From contig JAMZAV010000895.1 in NCBI GenBank assembly GCA_024449915.1, forward strand, positions 62,001 to 126,000: a DNA stretch of 64,000 bases, read 5' to 3'. The notes below the pieces were generated by a model that did not search any database, was not told the origin of the DNA, and saw only the letters and a list, made by a program, of their open reading frames with translations. Positions 32,473 to 43,261 of the stretch are shown here, in pieces. The translations under genes and the position numbers were made by a program. Within the stretch, counting starts at the first letter, position 1. Each line of letters begins with the position of its first letter. The DNA comes from Sweltsa coloradensis (Eukaryota; Arthropoda; Insecta; Plecoptera; Chloroperlidae).

Positions 32473-32702
32473 TGTTCGCGCCAGTTTAAGCCCACTCTTG
32501 TTTCACGTAGTATTTAGTTTTCACTCCCTTCGTACCCCTCTTTCTTATCTTATCTCTGATTTTAAACCTGACCTAGACAGGTCGTTGGCTCGTCTATTGC
32601 ATTCGAACTGCCATAGCGTTCTGACCTCAGTACGGCTGTCTGTTCTAGACAGTGAATTCGCATATTAGTTGCCTCGAGTGCAACAAACCAACAATATTCT
32701 TA
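32473..32702 (+). repeat. 5' LTR of the BEL/Pao element, truncated
   Basis: Matches the first ~230 bp of 35,750-36,304, then stops at CAACAATATTCTT where the AT-rich filler starts. Confidence 0.95.
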
Positions 32703-32820
32703 TCTTAATTATTATCTTAATTATATTATATATATATTTACACATTTATATATATATTATCATAATTATATTATTATTATAATTATATCTTAATTATTAA
32801 TTATTCTTATCTTAATAGTA
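32703..32820. other. AT-rich filler at the BEL/Pao deletion junction
   Basis: About 118 bp composed almost wholly of TTAATTAT and TATATA motifs. ATTCTTATCTTAAT occurs at both its left edge (overlapping the LTR end) and its right edge (near 32,804), a direct repeat bracketing the filler. It replaces several kilobases expected in a complete element. Confidence 0.8.
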
Positions 32821-34285
32821 TCCTGATCAACTTCAGGACCTATCCCATCGCTATCTGTGCTGACATCCGCCAAATGTACAGGCAGATTCGTATTCTACCA
32901 GCTGATCGTGTCCATCAGCACATCTTCTGGCGCCCGAATCCTGACTCGGCTGTCTTGGAGTACGAGCTCAATACTGTCACCTACGGGTTAGCTCCATCAG
33001 CTTTTCTTTCTCAACGAGTTTTACACCAGCTGGTGCAAGACGACGGGGCGCCCTTCCCTCTTGCCTCTTGTGCGATTACGTTTGACACGTACATCGATGA
33101 CATCGTCTCAGGCGCTAAGGACCTCGCTCAGGCTATCGCTCTTCAAGAAGAGCTCACGCTGTTACTTTCCAGTGGAGGCTTCGAGCCTCGTAAATGGGCC
33201 AGCAATATCCCTGCTGCCCTTGCGACCCTTCACAAGGACCATCTGGAAACACCACTTGCGTTCTCCCCTGAAGAGCAGGGAATCAAGATCTTGGGCTTAT
33301 TGTGGGACCCCCACACTGACGACTTCTCATTCCGTGCTCAGCCATTCGAAGGCCATTTGACGAAGCGCTCAGCACTCTCCTACATCGCCAGGATATTTGA
33401 TCCGTTAGGATTTCTCTCGCCATTTGTCTCCTTCATGAAAATCTTTCTCCAGAGATTGTGGATGTCTCATTCTCAGTGGGACGACCCACTCTCCGACGAG
33501 CTCTCAAACACTTGGCACTCCGCCGTCGCTGACGTAGCTCAACTCGTCAAGTTTCGTGTTCCACGTCACTTCCCCTCACTGCACGGCGTCCTCCGGATAG
33601 TTGGGTTTTGCGACGCTTCAGAGAAAGGCTACGCCGCCGTCTTGTACCTCCACATGACGTCGGGTTCCACCTTTCACGTTAGCCTTCTCCGAGCCCGTAG
33701 CAAAGTTGCTCCAGTCAAGACGTTGACCATTCCAAAGCTCGAGCTGTCTGCGGCTCTGCTGCTTGCCCGTCTTCTCCAAGCTACCTTGCCTGCACTCAAC
33801 TCTCTCACCCTGAACGCCATCGTACTTTACTCGGACTCAACTATCGTTCTCGCATGGCTGGCTACACCGCCTTATCGGCTGAAAACGTTCGTGGCAAATC
33901 GAGTCGTAGAAATCCTGGAGCACACCTCACCGTCCGATTGGGCTCACGTTCCGTCCACTGAGAACCCAGCTGACTGTGCGTCCCGTGGTTTGACGGCATC
34001 TGAAATGCTACTTCACCCTTTGTGGCAGTTGGGACCGCCCTTTCTTCAATCATCCCCAGATTCTTGGCCCCGATCAACGCCTACCTCCTTTAGCGTTGAG
34101 TTGCCTGAGATGAAACCGCATGCAGTTCTGATTGCCAAGGCCGACGTTGTCGTCGACCCATTGTTGCTTCAATTCATGAAGTTCTCCACTTTACTCCGTT
34201 CGCAGCGAGTGTTTGGCTACGTCATCCGATTCGCGCGGATCCAGCTAGCTAAACGTTCTCAGGTCCTGTATCCCAAGGGCCCTCT
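32821..34285 (+). pseudogene. BEL/Pao RT and RNase H region
   Basis: Coding begins mid-RT without a start codon: FRTYPIAICADIRQMYRQI is the first-Asp strand typical of Pao RT, followed by TYGLAPSAFLSQRVL. The catalytic YIDD lies at 33,090-33,101, then the extended Pao connection (LGLLWDPHTDDFSF, ALSYIARIFDPLGFLSPFV). RNase H follows with FCDASEKGYAAV near 33,606, a KLELSAALLLARLL helix and YSDSTIVLAWL. This frame continues as an open but non-homologous frame after about 34,285, where homology passes to another frame. Confidence 0.95.
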
Positions 34286-34780
34286 ACACGCACTGAAGAG
34301 TTGCAGTCTTCTCTTGACATGCTTGTCAAGCTTTCTCAACGTCAGTTTTTCGCCAGTGAGTTGCGCCAGCTTGAGCAAAATGGTAGCGTCACCTCGAAGT
34401 TGGCCTCTCTCAAGCCATTCCTCGATTCATCAGGTTTTCTCAGGGTGGGCGGGAGACTGAGACACTCCTCTCTTCCTGTTGACGCCCGTCATCCTCTTTT
34501 GCTATCAAAGCAAGCTCACCTGTCGTCTCTAATTTGTGATGATTTTCACAACCGTTCACTCCATTCAGGTCCTCGCACCGTTCAGGCGTTGATTCAACAA
34601 CAATTTTGGATTGTTTCACTCCGAGGACTGTTGCGGCAGCGCATTCACCGCTGTTTAACTTGTCTTAAATTTCGTGCACGGTCACCACAACCCATCATGT
34701 CGGATCTTCCTTCCGCTCGCGTGCAAGCGTCACGGGCCTTCTTGAAAGTAGGAACAGATTTTGCTGGCCCTTCCGAGTGA
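34286..34780 (+). pseudogene. BEL/Pao integrase N-terminal zinc-binding region
   Basis: After a frame break the polyprotein continues: FLRVGGRLRHSSLPVDARHP, FHNRSLHSGPRTVQALIQQQ, FWIVSLRGLLRQRIHRCLTC. This is the HHCC zinc-binding domain of Pao integrase. The first catalytic Asp is seen in VGTDFAGP near 34,748. A stop at 34,778 follows a second frame break at about the same place. Confidence 0.93.
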
Positions 34781-35646
34781 AAGCAAGCAATCGTCGCAAT
34801 GCTGCGCTCTCCAAGGGCTATCTTTGCTTGTTTGTGTGTATGAGCACCAAGGCTGTGCACCTCGAGATGGCGTCAGATCTGTCCACCGACGTTTTTCTTG
34901 GTTGCTTAGACCGACTAGTTTCCCGAAGAGGACTTCCCTCGGACATCTATTCCGATAATGGACGTAACTATGTCGGTGCTGCACGTCAGCTTCGAGAAGT
35001 TACCGAGTTTCTCGCTCATGCCAACGCTGCGATATCCGATTCCCTCACTGCCCGCGCAATCCAGTGGCATTTCAGTCCCCCGTATGCCCCCAACTTCGGC
35101 GGCATCTGGGAGGCCGGGGTGAAGTCCGCGAAAAGTTTGCTGCATAGACTTATATCCGACTCGCCACACACTCACGAGGAGTACGCCACGCTCTTCTGCC
35201 GTATTGAAGCTGTGTTAAACAGTCGGCCCCTGTGCGCTCTTGATTCGCACCCTGAAGAAAGCTGCTCTTATCTGACCCCAGGACATTTTCTTGTCGGTTC
35301 CGCTCTTCTAGCTCCTCCTGAGCCGGTCGAAGTCGAACACTCTTCGCGTCTTTCACGTTGGCGACGTGTGCGCCAGTTACATCAGTCCTTCTGGACACGG
35401 TGGCACACTGAATACCTCCAGACTCAAATGCAACGTGGAAAGTGGCTGCGCGGTAGTCCCAACTTGCAAGTCGGCGATGTAGTCTATTTTCGAGACTCTT
35501 CTTCCAGCCCATTGTCGTGGCCCATCGGTCGCATCACTGACCTTATGCCCGGTAAGGATGGTGTCGTGCGTGTCGTGTCAGTACGCACGACCCACGGCAG
35601 TTTCATTCGCCCAGTCAATCGACTTGTGGTTCTACCCCATGCTTAG
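34777..35646 (+). pseudogene. BEL/Pao integrase catalytic core and C-terminal domain
   Basis: The third frame holds STKAVHLEMASDLSTDVFL, the second catalytic Asp in YSDNGRNY (34,954) and the Glu in GGIWEAGVKSAK (35,110), 52 residues apart. It continues with LNSRPLCALDSHPEE, LTPGHFLVG, WRRVRQLHQSFWTRWHTEYL and a C-terminal GDVVYFRD...WPIGRITDLMPGKDGVVRVV domain, ending in RPVNRLVVLPHA and a TAG at 35,644. The catalytic triad is complete, so the defects lie elsewhere (frame breaks, upstream deletion). Confidence 0.95.
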
Positions 35647-35749
35647 TTAGCTTGGGGAACTTCGTATCGTTTTACTTTTCGTTTTCTTTGAGTTTTGTTT
35701 CGTTTTCTTGTCGAAGTGACTTTAAAATGTGCATTTTGGTGGGCGGTAT

Positions 35750-36304
35750 TGTTCGCGCCAGTTTAAGCCCACTCTTGTTTCACGTAGTATTTAGTTTTCA
35801 CTCCCCTCGTACCCCTCTTTCTTATCTTATCTCTGATTTTAAACCTGACCTAGACAGGTCGTTGGCTCGTCTCTATTGCATTCGAACTGCCATAGCGTTC
35901 TGACCTCAGTACGGCTGTCTGTTCTAGACAGTGAATTCGCATATTAGTTGCCTTGAGTGCAACAAACCAACAATATTCTTCGTGGTTACTCAGTGACACT
36001 TTCTTAACACACACACAGTTCACAGTGCTTTACAAGTGATATTAAGTTGATTTTTCGTGTGCATTACGTATGTTGTTGTATCATCATTTACTGCTTTCAT
36101 CACTATCGATCCCCCTTCTATCTATCATCTCACTAGGCTAGCCTATCATTTTTCACTCTTCATCACCTACTTCGACACCTCGCTCAAACGGCAAGTTCGC
36201 CGTCTCCACAAGCCAACTGTCTCGAAGCCAAGGTAAGCTCGATTGTGATTTGTTTCTTCATTTTTTCCCTCGTATTTATTGGCATCATCGTCTTGGTGCC
36301 AACA
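35750..36304 (+). repeat. 3' LTR of the BEL/Pao element, complete (555 bp)
   Basis: TG...CA ends, directly followed by the TAATC target duplication. It contains a repeated block (GACCTAGACAGGTC palindrome near 35,848) and pyrimidine-rich R/U5-like sequence. The ~100 bp before it include T/C- and G-rich stretches but no clear purine tract. Confidence 0.95.
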
Positions 36305-38066
36305 TAATCTGTTGTACGAGGGCGTGTTATAGCTGAGAGTAATGCAATGATATAGACTTGTGCAGCACCTTTTACTTCTTAAAATAATGACAATATCGTC
36401 TCTATATGAATCAAATCACCCCCGGTACATTATATGGCAACGGTGTATTCCTATAGATGGCACGGCGACACCAATCCCTAGAGAGGATATGCTTAGGCTT
36501 AGACACACTAGAACAAGTTGCCGCCGTACACACATCGTGAAACTTAGGCCACCCTTCGTGGACTACATCAGGATATTAAGTCAAGAGACTACGACTAGCA
36601 AACCTCGCCTTTCCTGGAGAGTTGGATGAATGTGGTGCGTCAAGTCTGAGGCAAACTTAACAGTGTGCTCCGCTCAAGACAGCTGGTGCTTGGCCGGTAT
36701 TCATGCAGTGATCTCAACAATTTTATTCTAAAAAAAATCTCAGGCATATATATCAATTACAATTTTAGCTTCAACATGATAAGTACAATAATTAGAGAGT
36801 TTCAGATGACGTGTAATTAACTGTCATGGCCGACTGGTGGGCTAATAGTGCCATAGCGCCATCTAAACACAACGTTAAAAGCGTGCATTTTCGACAGTGC
36901 AAATCAATCGAACATGTATTCTAATGACAGATTAACGTTTTAGCAAGAACGCAATGGAAATTGAAGCTCTGATTTAAAAAAAAAATTAACGCGGCTCTAA
37001 GCAGCTATGCTATGTCAGATATCCACTTTTCACGCTTTATTAGTTGGCCTACCGTTTCGTGGCTGACAAAAACTATTTCAACATTATTGGAAGACCCTTG
37101 GTTGGCTGTCCGATATAATGACGTTTAGTATCGTACACATCTTAAAATCATCAGTGTCGTGGTGATAAATACGTGATTTCTTCCTATCCGCCAATCGTAG
37201 CCATGTTGAAATTGCATTCGTTGCCCACCAGTCTACCAGAGATAGTAGATACTGCGCCGCCACAGCCTTCCGGAAACTCTCGCATTCTAAGAAGGAATGT
37301 GAAAGAGACTAATATTACATTGACCTATGTTATGCTAGTCAAAATTAATTAATTAATTTATTTATTGTATTCATGATGTTTCTTTCCGTATTAACCACAT
37401 ATTATGTATAATTATTTTAATTAGACATGTTTGAAATACTCCTCTGAATGTATGTTGTATGTATAAAGCGTCTCCTATATTAAAAAGCATATTCAAAACG
37501 TGGTCGTCATTATTTTGTAACCATTACTATGATGCGCTTTTGTAGAAATCTTATGCTCGATTAATTTTAAGAGGAAGTACTACCGGCTTCATTAAAATAC
37601 CCTGGAATTACTGTTTTTAACCATATCAAATTAGAATAAGTTATTCATGGGCATATAGATGGTTTGGTTCAAATATAGCCTTATTATAAAATATAAAATA
37701 TGATGATCAGTACTTTTTTGTCCAAGTCTCACAACACAATACATTAATACAATTAAGTAATAAGTTGAACCCCCCAGCAGATAAAATATTAGAATATTTT
37801 ATAATGCAGGCTATTTGTTCTAGCCAAACCACCCAATAATTCTGGATAAGAACGCAAATTATGGTTATTCTATCTACGAATGGTAGATAAAGATAAAATT
37901 AAACATAATATTCGATACTATCTATTGTTATGTGGTATAAATTTTATTCTTTCAAGGAAACTAACGGAACTATTTCAAAATTTTAGTTATGTGTTATTAT
38001 ATTCTGAAGCCAGCCATTCTAGCCATCCTATCACTACTGACTCAACTTGATTCCTGACTTCGTTTC
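36305..38066 (+). repeat. ancient duplication, copy 2, second segment
   Basis: Continues the homology with 4,849-6,237 after the BEL/Pao insertion. About 640 bp (36,470-37,107) have no counterpart in copy 1, where ACACCAATTTGGCCAGCTGT bridges the gap. The end at TGATTCCTGACTTCGTTTCA is the empty site for the copy 1 (TTA)n/retrotransposon complex. Confidence 0.85.
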
Positions 38067-38485
38067 AATGGCATTTGAGTTGCCATCCTACCTACATCAG
38101 CACTGCAGAGAAGTTTGTTACTGTACGCGGACCTCACAATATCTACTAGCTCCAACCAAATTTTACCAGAATATTTTGAGACTTTCTCGGACCGTATCTG
38201 CAGCTATGTCTTGACGTGGTAAGTTCTGAGAATGAACTACGCTCCCTCCTACTACACTCTTCTTGGTGAAAAGACCATACACACCAACCACAACAACAAC
38301 AACAACACACCACACACAACAATACAACAATGCAACTGGATATTGAATGAATTGTTTATTTATTAACTGGCTTGGTTAAAATCTAATATGGAAATGAAAA
38401 TAGAAATAATCAATTTATTAAATGCAGTTAGCCAGAGAGAAGCTATGATATAGAGGTACCCATGATTTAGGAAAGCTAGCTTGCA
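38067..38485 (+). repeat. ancient duplication, copy 2, third segment
   Basis: Matches 20,355-20,745 and then 22,066-22,085. It carries a CAACAACAAC-type microsatellite at 38,285-38,332 that copy 1 lacks. Confidence 0.8.
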
Positions 38486-38700
38486 CCGTACGGCGGCGTA
38501 CTGAAAGTGTCCCGGAAAACAAATTTGTCACAGGTCTTCGGATAAACGACAAACGTCACCCGAAAACTATCGTATCGCGGCCGTACGCGGACCGATTCGC
38601 GATTTTGTCGCGTCAACGAGGTTTTCCAACTACGAGGTATTCCGAGTACGAGGTTTTCCACGCCCTCCGCGTAGCGGCTTCAAGCCGCGCGCTAGTTTCT
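38486..38700 (+). mobile_element. CpG-rich repeat G, copy 1
   Basis: GC-rich and full of CG dinucleotides (CGTATCGCGGCCGTACGCGG), unlike its neighbours. An inverted, interrupted copy lies at 40,318-40,400 and 40,845-40,965. Absent from duplication copy 1, so it is an insertion. Confidence 0.65.
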
Positions 38701-38960
38701 TTCAATATTGCCTGAAAACATATTCTTAGTACACAGTTACACAGTTACCGTACAAAGTTAGCTCAAAATAATATAACAATGATTGCAACATAACAAAATA
38801 TGAAACAAAAACAGTCCTCCAATAAAAATAATATGAAAACGCTAGGTCGCGTTAATAGACGAGTGAGCGAGCTGTGTTTAGTACCCGGGAACATTCTTCT
38901 CCTGCCCCTACCATAGGCATCATCTAGACAGCATGGGTCTTGCCTCACCAGCCTATCAAC
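38701..38960 (+). repeat. ancient duplication, copy 2, last segment
   Basis: Matches 22,930-23,163, including the left half of MITE M1. Confidence 0.7.
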
Positions 38961-39310
38961 CGACAGTGTTGGCTCGGGCGCTAAGCGCTCGACTCTGATT
39001 CGGGAGGTCCCGGGTTCGAATCCCGTCGAGACCGGCAATCCTGACTGAAGGTTTTTTCCGAGGTTTTCCTCAGTCGTTAAGGCGAATGCAAGGGATTGAG
39101 TCCTCTTAAACAGCCCTCGGACATCCCTTCACAATTTCCTATCCGCACATACCTAGTTCACCTGAAGAGGGGCTAATTGCACCCTATAACAGGTTTCCCA
39201 CGATAAAAATTTAAATTTAGCCTATAAGGCTAGGGATGCAAATGTTCCCGGGTACTAAACACATTGCTCGCTCACTCGTCTAGCAACGACTTTGGCGTTT
39301 TTTTAGTATG
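38835..39310. mobile_element. MITE M1 with a nested SINE
   Basis: The left M1 end (AAAACGCTAGGTCGCGTTAA, GACGAGTGAGCGAGC) is at 38,835. The right M1 end (GCTCGCTCACTCGTCTAGCA, then ACTTTGGCGTTTTT) finishes at about 39,306. SINE S sits between them. Confidence 0.7.
38945..39190 (+). repeat. SINE family S, best copy (copy 4)
   Basis: A tRNA-like head: TGTTGGCTCGGGCGCTAAGC (A box), GACTCTGATTCGGGAGGTCC, and the B box GGGTTCGAATCCCG. The body follows with TTTTCCGAGGTTTTCCTCAG, TCGTTAAGGCGAATGCAAGG and AGCCCTCGGACATCCCTTC. Bodies with a GGCGAATGCxxGG motif are common in arthropod SINEs. Other copies lie at 11.63, 23.17, 30.48 and 43.26 kb. Confidence 0.8.
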
Positions 39311-39445
39311 ATAGCTACTTTCACAATTGTTTGTTTCCCACGCTGTGGCCACAACCATGATTATTTAATGCGGAGAATGTAAACAATTTGACTTATCTGG
39401 TATAATTTTTTCATATTTTTATTTCTTGATTAATTAAATCGTAAA

Positions 39446-39665
39446 GGGGGTATTACACTGGGGTCGCCGCCAACTGACCACAGTTTTGGTTACAATCAAA
39501 AGAGAGCAGAACGAATGTGCGCATGCGCAGTACCATACAAATCCAACCAGGGGTTGCAGTTGGCAGTTTACAATATTCTCTATATAGGCAATTGTAGCCA
39601 ACTGCGACCCAAAACCCAACCAAAAACTGTAAACAGTAGACGGCGACCCTAACGTAATACCCCCT
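39446..39665. mobile_element. 220-bp MITE with GGGGGTATTAC ends
   Basis: The left end GGGGGTATTACACTGGGGTC and right end GACCCTAACGTAATACCCC are inverted. The next bases are also inverted (GCCGCCAACTG / CAGTAGACGGC). No coding content. Confidence 0.75.
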
Positions 39666-39724
39666 GTAGTCTTAGATGAATTCGTTTAGAATCAAAGGCC
39701 AACATGCCTCAATCCAGGCTTAAT

Positions 39725-40165
39725 TGATTGATTGATTGATTGATTGGATATTGTTTAACGTCTCATATTAATGCACTTTGGCTATTCGAGACGATGAGTG
39801 GTGATAGATGAGGATGAAGTATGAACAGAAGGGAGGAGGGGAAACCCGGTACCGGCACGTAGCCTACTCCTTTCGATAAGTACCAAGGGGACCAACGGCT
39901 TCACGTCCCATCCTAAAGAACGGTGTAACCTTGACAGTCATATAGGTTCCTCCACTTACCTGGACTGCCGAGCAGACGTCGAGGAGAACGGAGCCGTTAC
40001 ACTAGCTCTCGAACCTCCATCTGCTCTAACCAGCGGTATACGTGTTTCTCAGGGCAGAGAGGTCACACACTCTACCCCTGACCCCGCCCGAGGTTGCTTA
40101 ACTTCGGTGTTCGAGTTGGAACTGGTTAAACGACCTCGCCTAAGCCGCTGACTAATCCAGGCTTA
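39725..40165. repeat. SINE-like repeat U, copy 1
   Basis: After a (TTGA)n run it reads GTTTAACGTCTCATATTAAT-GC and CTATTCGAGACGATGAGTGG, shared with 43,790-43,860. The minus strand near 40,005-40,045 has GCTGGTTAGAGCAGATGGAG and GGTTCGAG, reminiscent of a tRNA D-arm and T-arm. Confidence 0.45.
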
Positions 40166-40479
40166 AAGATTACACCTGGTATGAAGAAGTTTCTCCATTG
40201 ACCATGTAGTCGGTTGAAATGCACTTGCTTGTAAAAGTGCGATCGTGCATTTCCCAGCTCGAGTGCTGTGCAAGTTATAGCACCGTCTTTCATTTCTCGT
40301 ACTAGAATATAACTTAGTTACTAACAAGTCGCGCTCACGTGCGGCTTTAAATCGCTGCGCGTAGTGCGTAGAAAACCTCGTTGCCACGACAAACTCGCGA
40401 AGTTTGATTATACTCCCTGATTTGCTGTTCCTGATTTTTGGCAAACCTCATATTCGTTTGAGTGGGATCGTCTAATAAA

Positions 40480-40590
40480 TCAGTTTTTTTCTTTTCGTTT
40501 TTCTTTTTTAATGTTTTTTTTTTTTTTTTTTTTTTTCTTTTCTTTTCTTTTCTTTCTTTTCTTTTCTTTTCTTTTCTTTTCTTTTCTTCT
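40480..40590. repeat. poly-T and (TTTTC)n microsatellite
   Basis: A 22-base T run followed by TTTTC pentamers. The open frames rich in Phe or Lys here are by-products. Confidence 0.95.
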
Positions 40591-40599
40591 TTCATTCTC

Positions 40600-40843
40600 C
40601 ACCCTTTTTTATATTTGATTCATTCATTGAATGCATATAATATCATTCAATTTGTTACCAAAATTCTTGTGTTAAATGCATTGTTGTTGTAATGCTACTA
40701 TTTCAAATATTTACGAAAATGTAATTTATTGTTGTTTCTGCATCTATGTAATTAGATTTATTTAGTTGTCCTCCTTTGTAAATCAGTTTTTATAACTGAA
40801 TAGGATAGACGTTAAATAAATAAATAAATAAAATAAAATAAAT
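40600..40843 (+). mobile_element. non-LTR 3' terminal fragment
   Basis: Ends AACTGAATAGGATAGACGTT then AAATAAATAAATAAATAAAA, a typical 3' end with a polyadenylation-like tail. The reverse complement of the same end (ATAGGATAGACGTTTAATAA) is at 50,215-50,275. Confidence 0.55.
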
Positions 40844-40965
40844 CGGTCCGCGCCCGGCCGCGATACGGTCGTTTCCGGGTCACGTTTATCGTTTATTCAA
40901 AGACCTGGGACAATATTTTTTTCGGGACACTTTCGGGACGCCGCCAGACCCTACCCGCTACCCTG

Positions 40966-41440
40966 AAGTAGCAGTTAACATAATTTTATAAACCGGGGCT
41001 TTTTACGCCTTTTGTAAAAATCCGCTATAAATGTTTTACCGGGACGTCAAAATCTTCGCCTCGTCCGTCCAGTACCATAAAGCCCGAGATGGACCCGATC
41101 GGACAATATTGCGCAAGATATTGATAAAACAATTTTTTTTTTCCCAAGAAACAACCACTTTTTTAGAAATTCCAAAAAAGTTTTGTGCTACGATTAAATG
41201 ACGTAGTATTGAGGCCTTAGCCTTGGATGCGGCTCTCTGACGTCATTGGAAAGAGCAAAAGTGAAAAAAGTTAATCCCAAAATTCGACTTTGACCACCCC
41301 AAAAACGGTCATGACGGTTTCCGGTCAAACACGGTCCAAAAAATTCGGATCCTTTGGTTTATTTCCAAAAGGAGAAGCTTGCTGCCCTGCCCTCTAGAGG
41401 GGCCAAACCCCTCATTATAAGAGGATTGTGTCCTCTCGAT
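40966..41440. other. unassigned stretch
   Basis: No gene or repeat match recognised. Moderate GC around 41,000-41,100. Confidence 0.35.
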
Positions 41441-41676
41441 ACCCTCTCAAATCGTAATAGTACGATATTCATGAGAAATTTTTCTTCGATTGTCCCCAAA
41501 AACTCAGCAGATCTAAGTTCAGAAATTTCGAAGGTCCCCTCCAATTTTCATCAAGATCGCATTTGCCGTTTTCCCGGTAGAGATGCGAACAAACATACAA
41601 AAAAACACCCTAGCTATCTTTTGGTGGGGGGGGGGGGGGTCAGTGAAATTTAAGTCTTCGCTTCGCTAATCCAAAA
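41441..41676 (+). mobile_element. MITE family M2, right half
   Basis: AGTACGATATTCATGAGAAA, CTCAGCAGATCTAAGTTCAG and AAGTCTTCGCTTCGCTAATC-CA match the M2 right half. It contains a G run at 41,626-41,638. Confidence 0.7.
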
Positions 41677-41799
41677 AGTTGGCAACCCTAGTATTAAATG
41701 TAGTAAAATAGATTGTTGGACTTGCGTTGGTAGGTGTGTAAGCGCCAATTAATTTGTATTCCCCCGTTCGTGGTGTTATTTACTTACGCTTCAAACATT

Positions 41800-42061
41800 T
41801 TCCCTCGCATCAACTGGTCTTCATCTAAAACCTGCTCTTATCAGCTCGGCTACCCCCACCCCCTCCCCCTCCCGCACTTCTCAGCAACTCTTGTCAGTCA
41901 GTCTGCAGTCTACTCAGTCATGTGCCGGCAATCACCTCGTGCAGTGCTGTGTTGTTAGTGCGGTGCAGTGTGACTCATTCTCCCGGCCTTAGCGTCCGTC
42001 GCCCGGCATCACCACCGCGGTCCCTCGCTCGACTCAACGTCGCTGTTTCAACTAGCATCAA
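41800..42061 (+). promoter_or_regulatory. possible promoter and 5' UTR exon
   Basis: A C/T-rich and CpG-containing stretch with several TCAGT initiator-like motifs (TTGTCAGTCAGTCTGCAGTC, CTCAGTCATG) in the arthropod style. It ends at GCATCA-A followed by GTAAGTTAT, a strong 5' splice donor at 42,062. No ATG-initiated peptide of interest. An M2 element begins 14 bp after the donor. The gene it might belong to was not found. Confidence 0.3.
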
Positions 42062-42075
42062 GTAAGTTATCCACT

Positions 42076-42655
42076 AGGAAAACGCTAAAGTCCCGTCGCG
42101 TTGATGGATGAGCTTTTTTGTAAGTTTTTAGTTTGTGTGGGATCTTTTTACTTTTCAAGTGCTTTTTGAACGCATTGTAGGTGATTGTTGTCAAGTTTCT
42201 ATTGTTACTTGTTAATTGTTATTAAATACCAAAAAAAACCTTAATTTAAAACCTTTTTTTATATGGTTTCCTGGATTATGTTTTAAACTTTTTCTTTCAA
42301 AAAGCAATACATTACTATAACCTTAAAGTCCATGTGAAATATGAACGTTCTAACCCCACCCGTTTGGTCAGAATCGGCCCAAATGTCACGAAAATATCAC
42401 ACTAAAAATCGAAAAAAATCGTAAAAGTACGATATTCATGAGAAATATTTCTTCGATTGTACCCAAAAACGTGGCACGTCTCAGTTCAGAGATTTCAAAG
42501 GTCCCCTTAAAATTTCATCCAGATCGCATATATGCCGTTTGCCCGGAATCGTGCGAACAAACAGACAGAAAAACAAACAAAAAAACATTGGAGCTAAATT
42601 TTTTGAGGGCTCAGTGAAATTGAAGCTTTTGCTTCGCTCGCTACGCTCATCCAAT
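42076..42655 (+). mobile_element. MITE family M2, copy 3
   Basis: Left end GGAAAACGCTAAAGTCCCGT then CGCGTTGATGGATGAGC; right end GCTTCGCTCGCTACGCTCAT-CCAAT. Confidence 0.75.
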
Positions 42656-43260
42656 AATTTATAACTAGTAAAACGGTTATATTGATAATTATTACACAAA
42701 TTTAACTTTTTACCAAGAAAAACCGGTAACTGTGAAGAATCACTCAGCGGACCGGAATTACTTTAAGAAGGTAATTAAAATGATTGATAGGTGTTACTTA
42801 CATGGTTTGTGGAGTGTTTCAAGTCGGCGCACGTTCATTTGCGTATGTTTTTATGTCATTTGAAAGGTTTGTGTTGATTGACATTATGTTGATGTTTACG
42901 TTGTGAGAGTCTGTTGTATAGGGAAATAATGTTCTGTAGTGCTGGCAACTAAAGCCTTTCCCGGGGGTTTGGGAGGCAACGCCCCAGTCAGTTGTGCATC
43001 GAATTTCATTTTGGAATTCATAATAGTTGATAGCACTGGTTTAGGCTGAATTTGAGTTAGAAGATGGTTGTGTTTGGAATTGTTGGTGGTGGTTTGTTAA
43101 GTGTTGTTAGTGTCGTTAGTGTCTGTTGTTTTGTGTTTTATTTTGTAAACACTTATATGCGCCTGTTTAAAAATGATTTAAAATTGCTCTGTTATGGTTC
43201 TTCTGGTGTTTTTTCAACAAAAAAAGGATTAAAACATCGCTGAGTAACCCTTCACTTCAA
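42656..43260. other. unassigned stretch
   Basis: T- and G-rich (GTTGGTGGTGGTTTGTTAAG) with no recognised element. Confidence 0.4.
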
Positions 43261-43261
43261 T

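Larger units (their letters stand above)
32473..36304 (+). mobile_element. BEL/Pao LTR retrotransposon, internally deleted
   Basis: LTR ends TGTTCGCGCC...GCCAACA with TAATC on both sides (32,468-32,472 and 36,305-36,309). The empty site is intact in duplication copy 1 (GATATAATCTGTTGTACG near 4,846). Over the ~230 bp shared, the LTRs differ by only two substitutions and one 2-base indel, far less than the flanking duplication, so the insertion is recent. The rest of the 5' LTR, the leader, gag, protease and the RT N-terminus are missing, replaced by ~118 bp of AT-rich sequence. Pol downstream has two frame breaks, so the copy is defective. Confidence 0.95.
40318..40965 (-). mobile_element. 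CpG-rich repeat G, copy 2, interrupted
   Basis: 40,318-40,400 and 40,845-40,965 are reverse complements of the right and left parts of 38,486-38,700. Between them lies about 440 bp containing a T/C microsatellite and the 3' end of a non-LTR element. Confidence 0.55.

Noticed and set aside
33862..35512. Minus-strand frames over the BEL/Pao pol
   Set aside because: Shadows of the real plus-strand pol.
40347..40692. Lys-rich and Phe-rich frames
   Set aside because: Translation of the poly-T/(TTTTC)n microsatellite.
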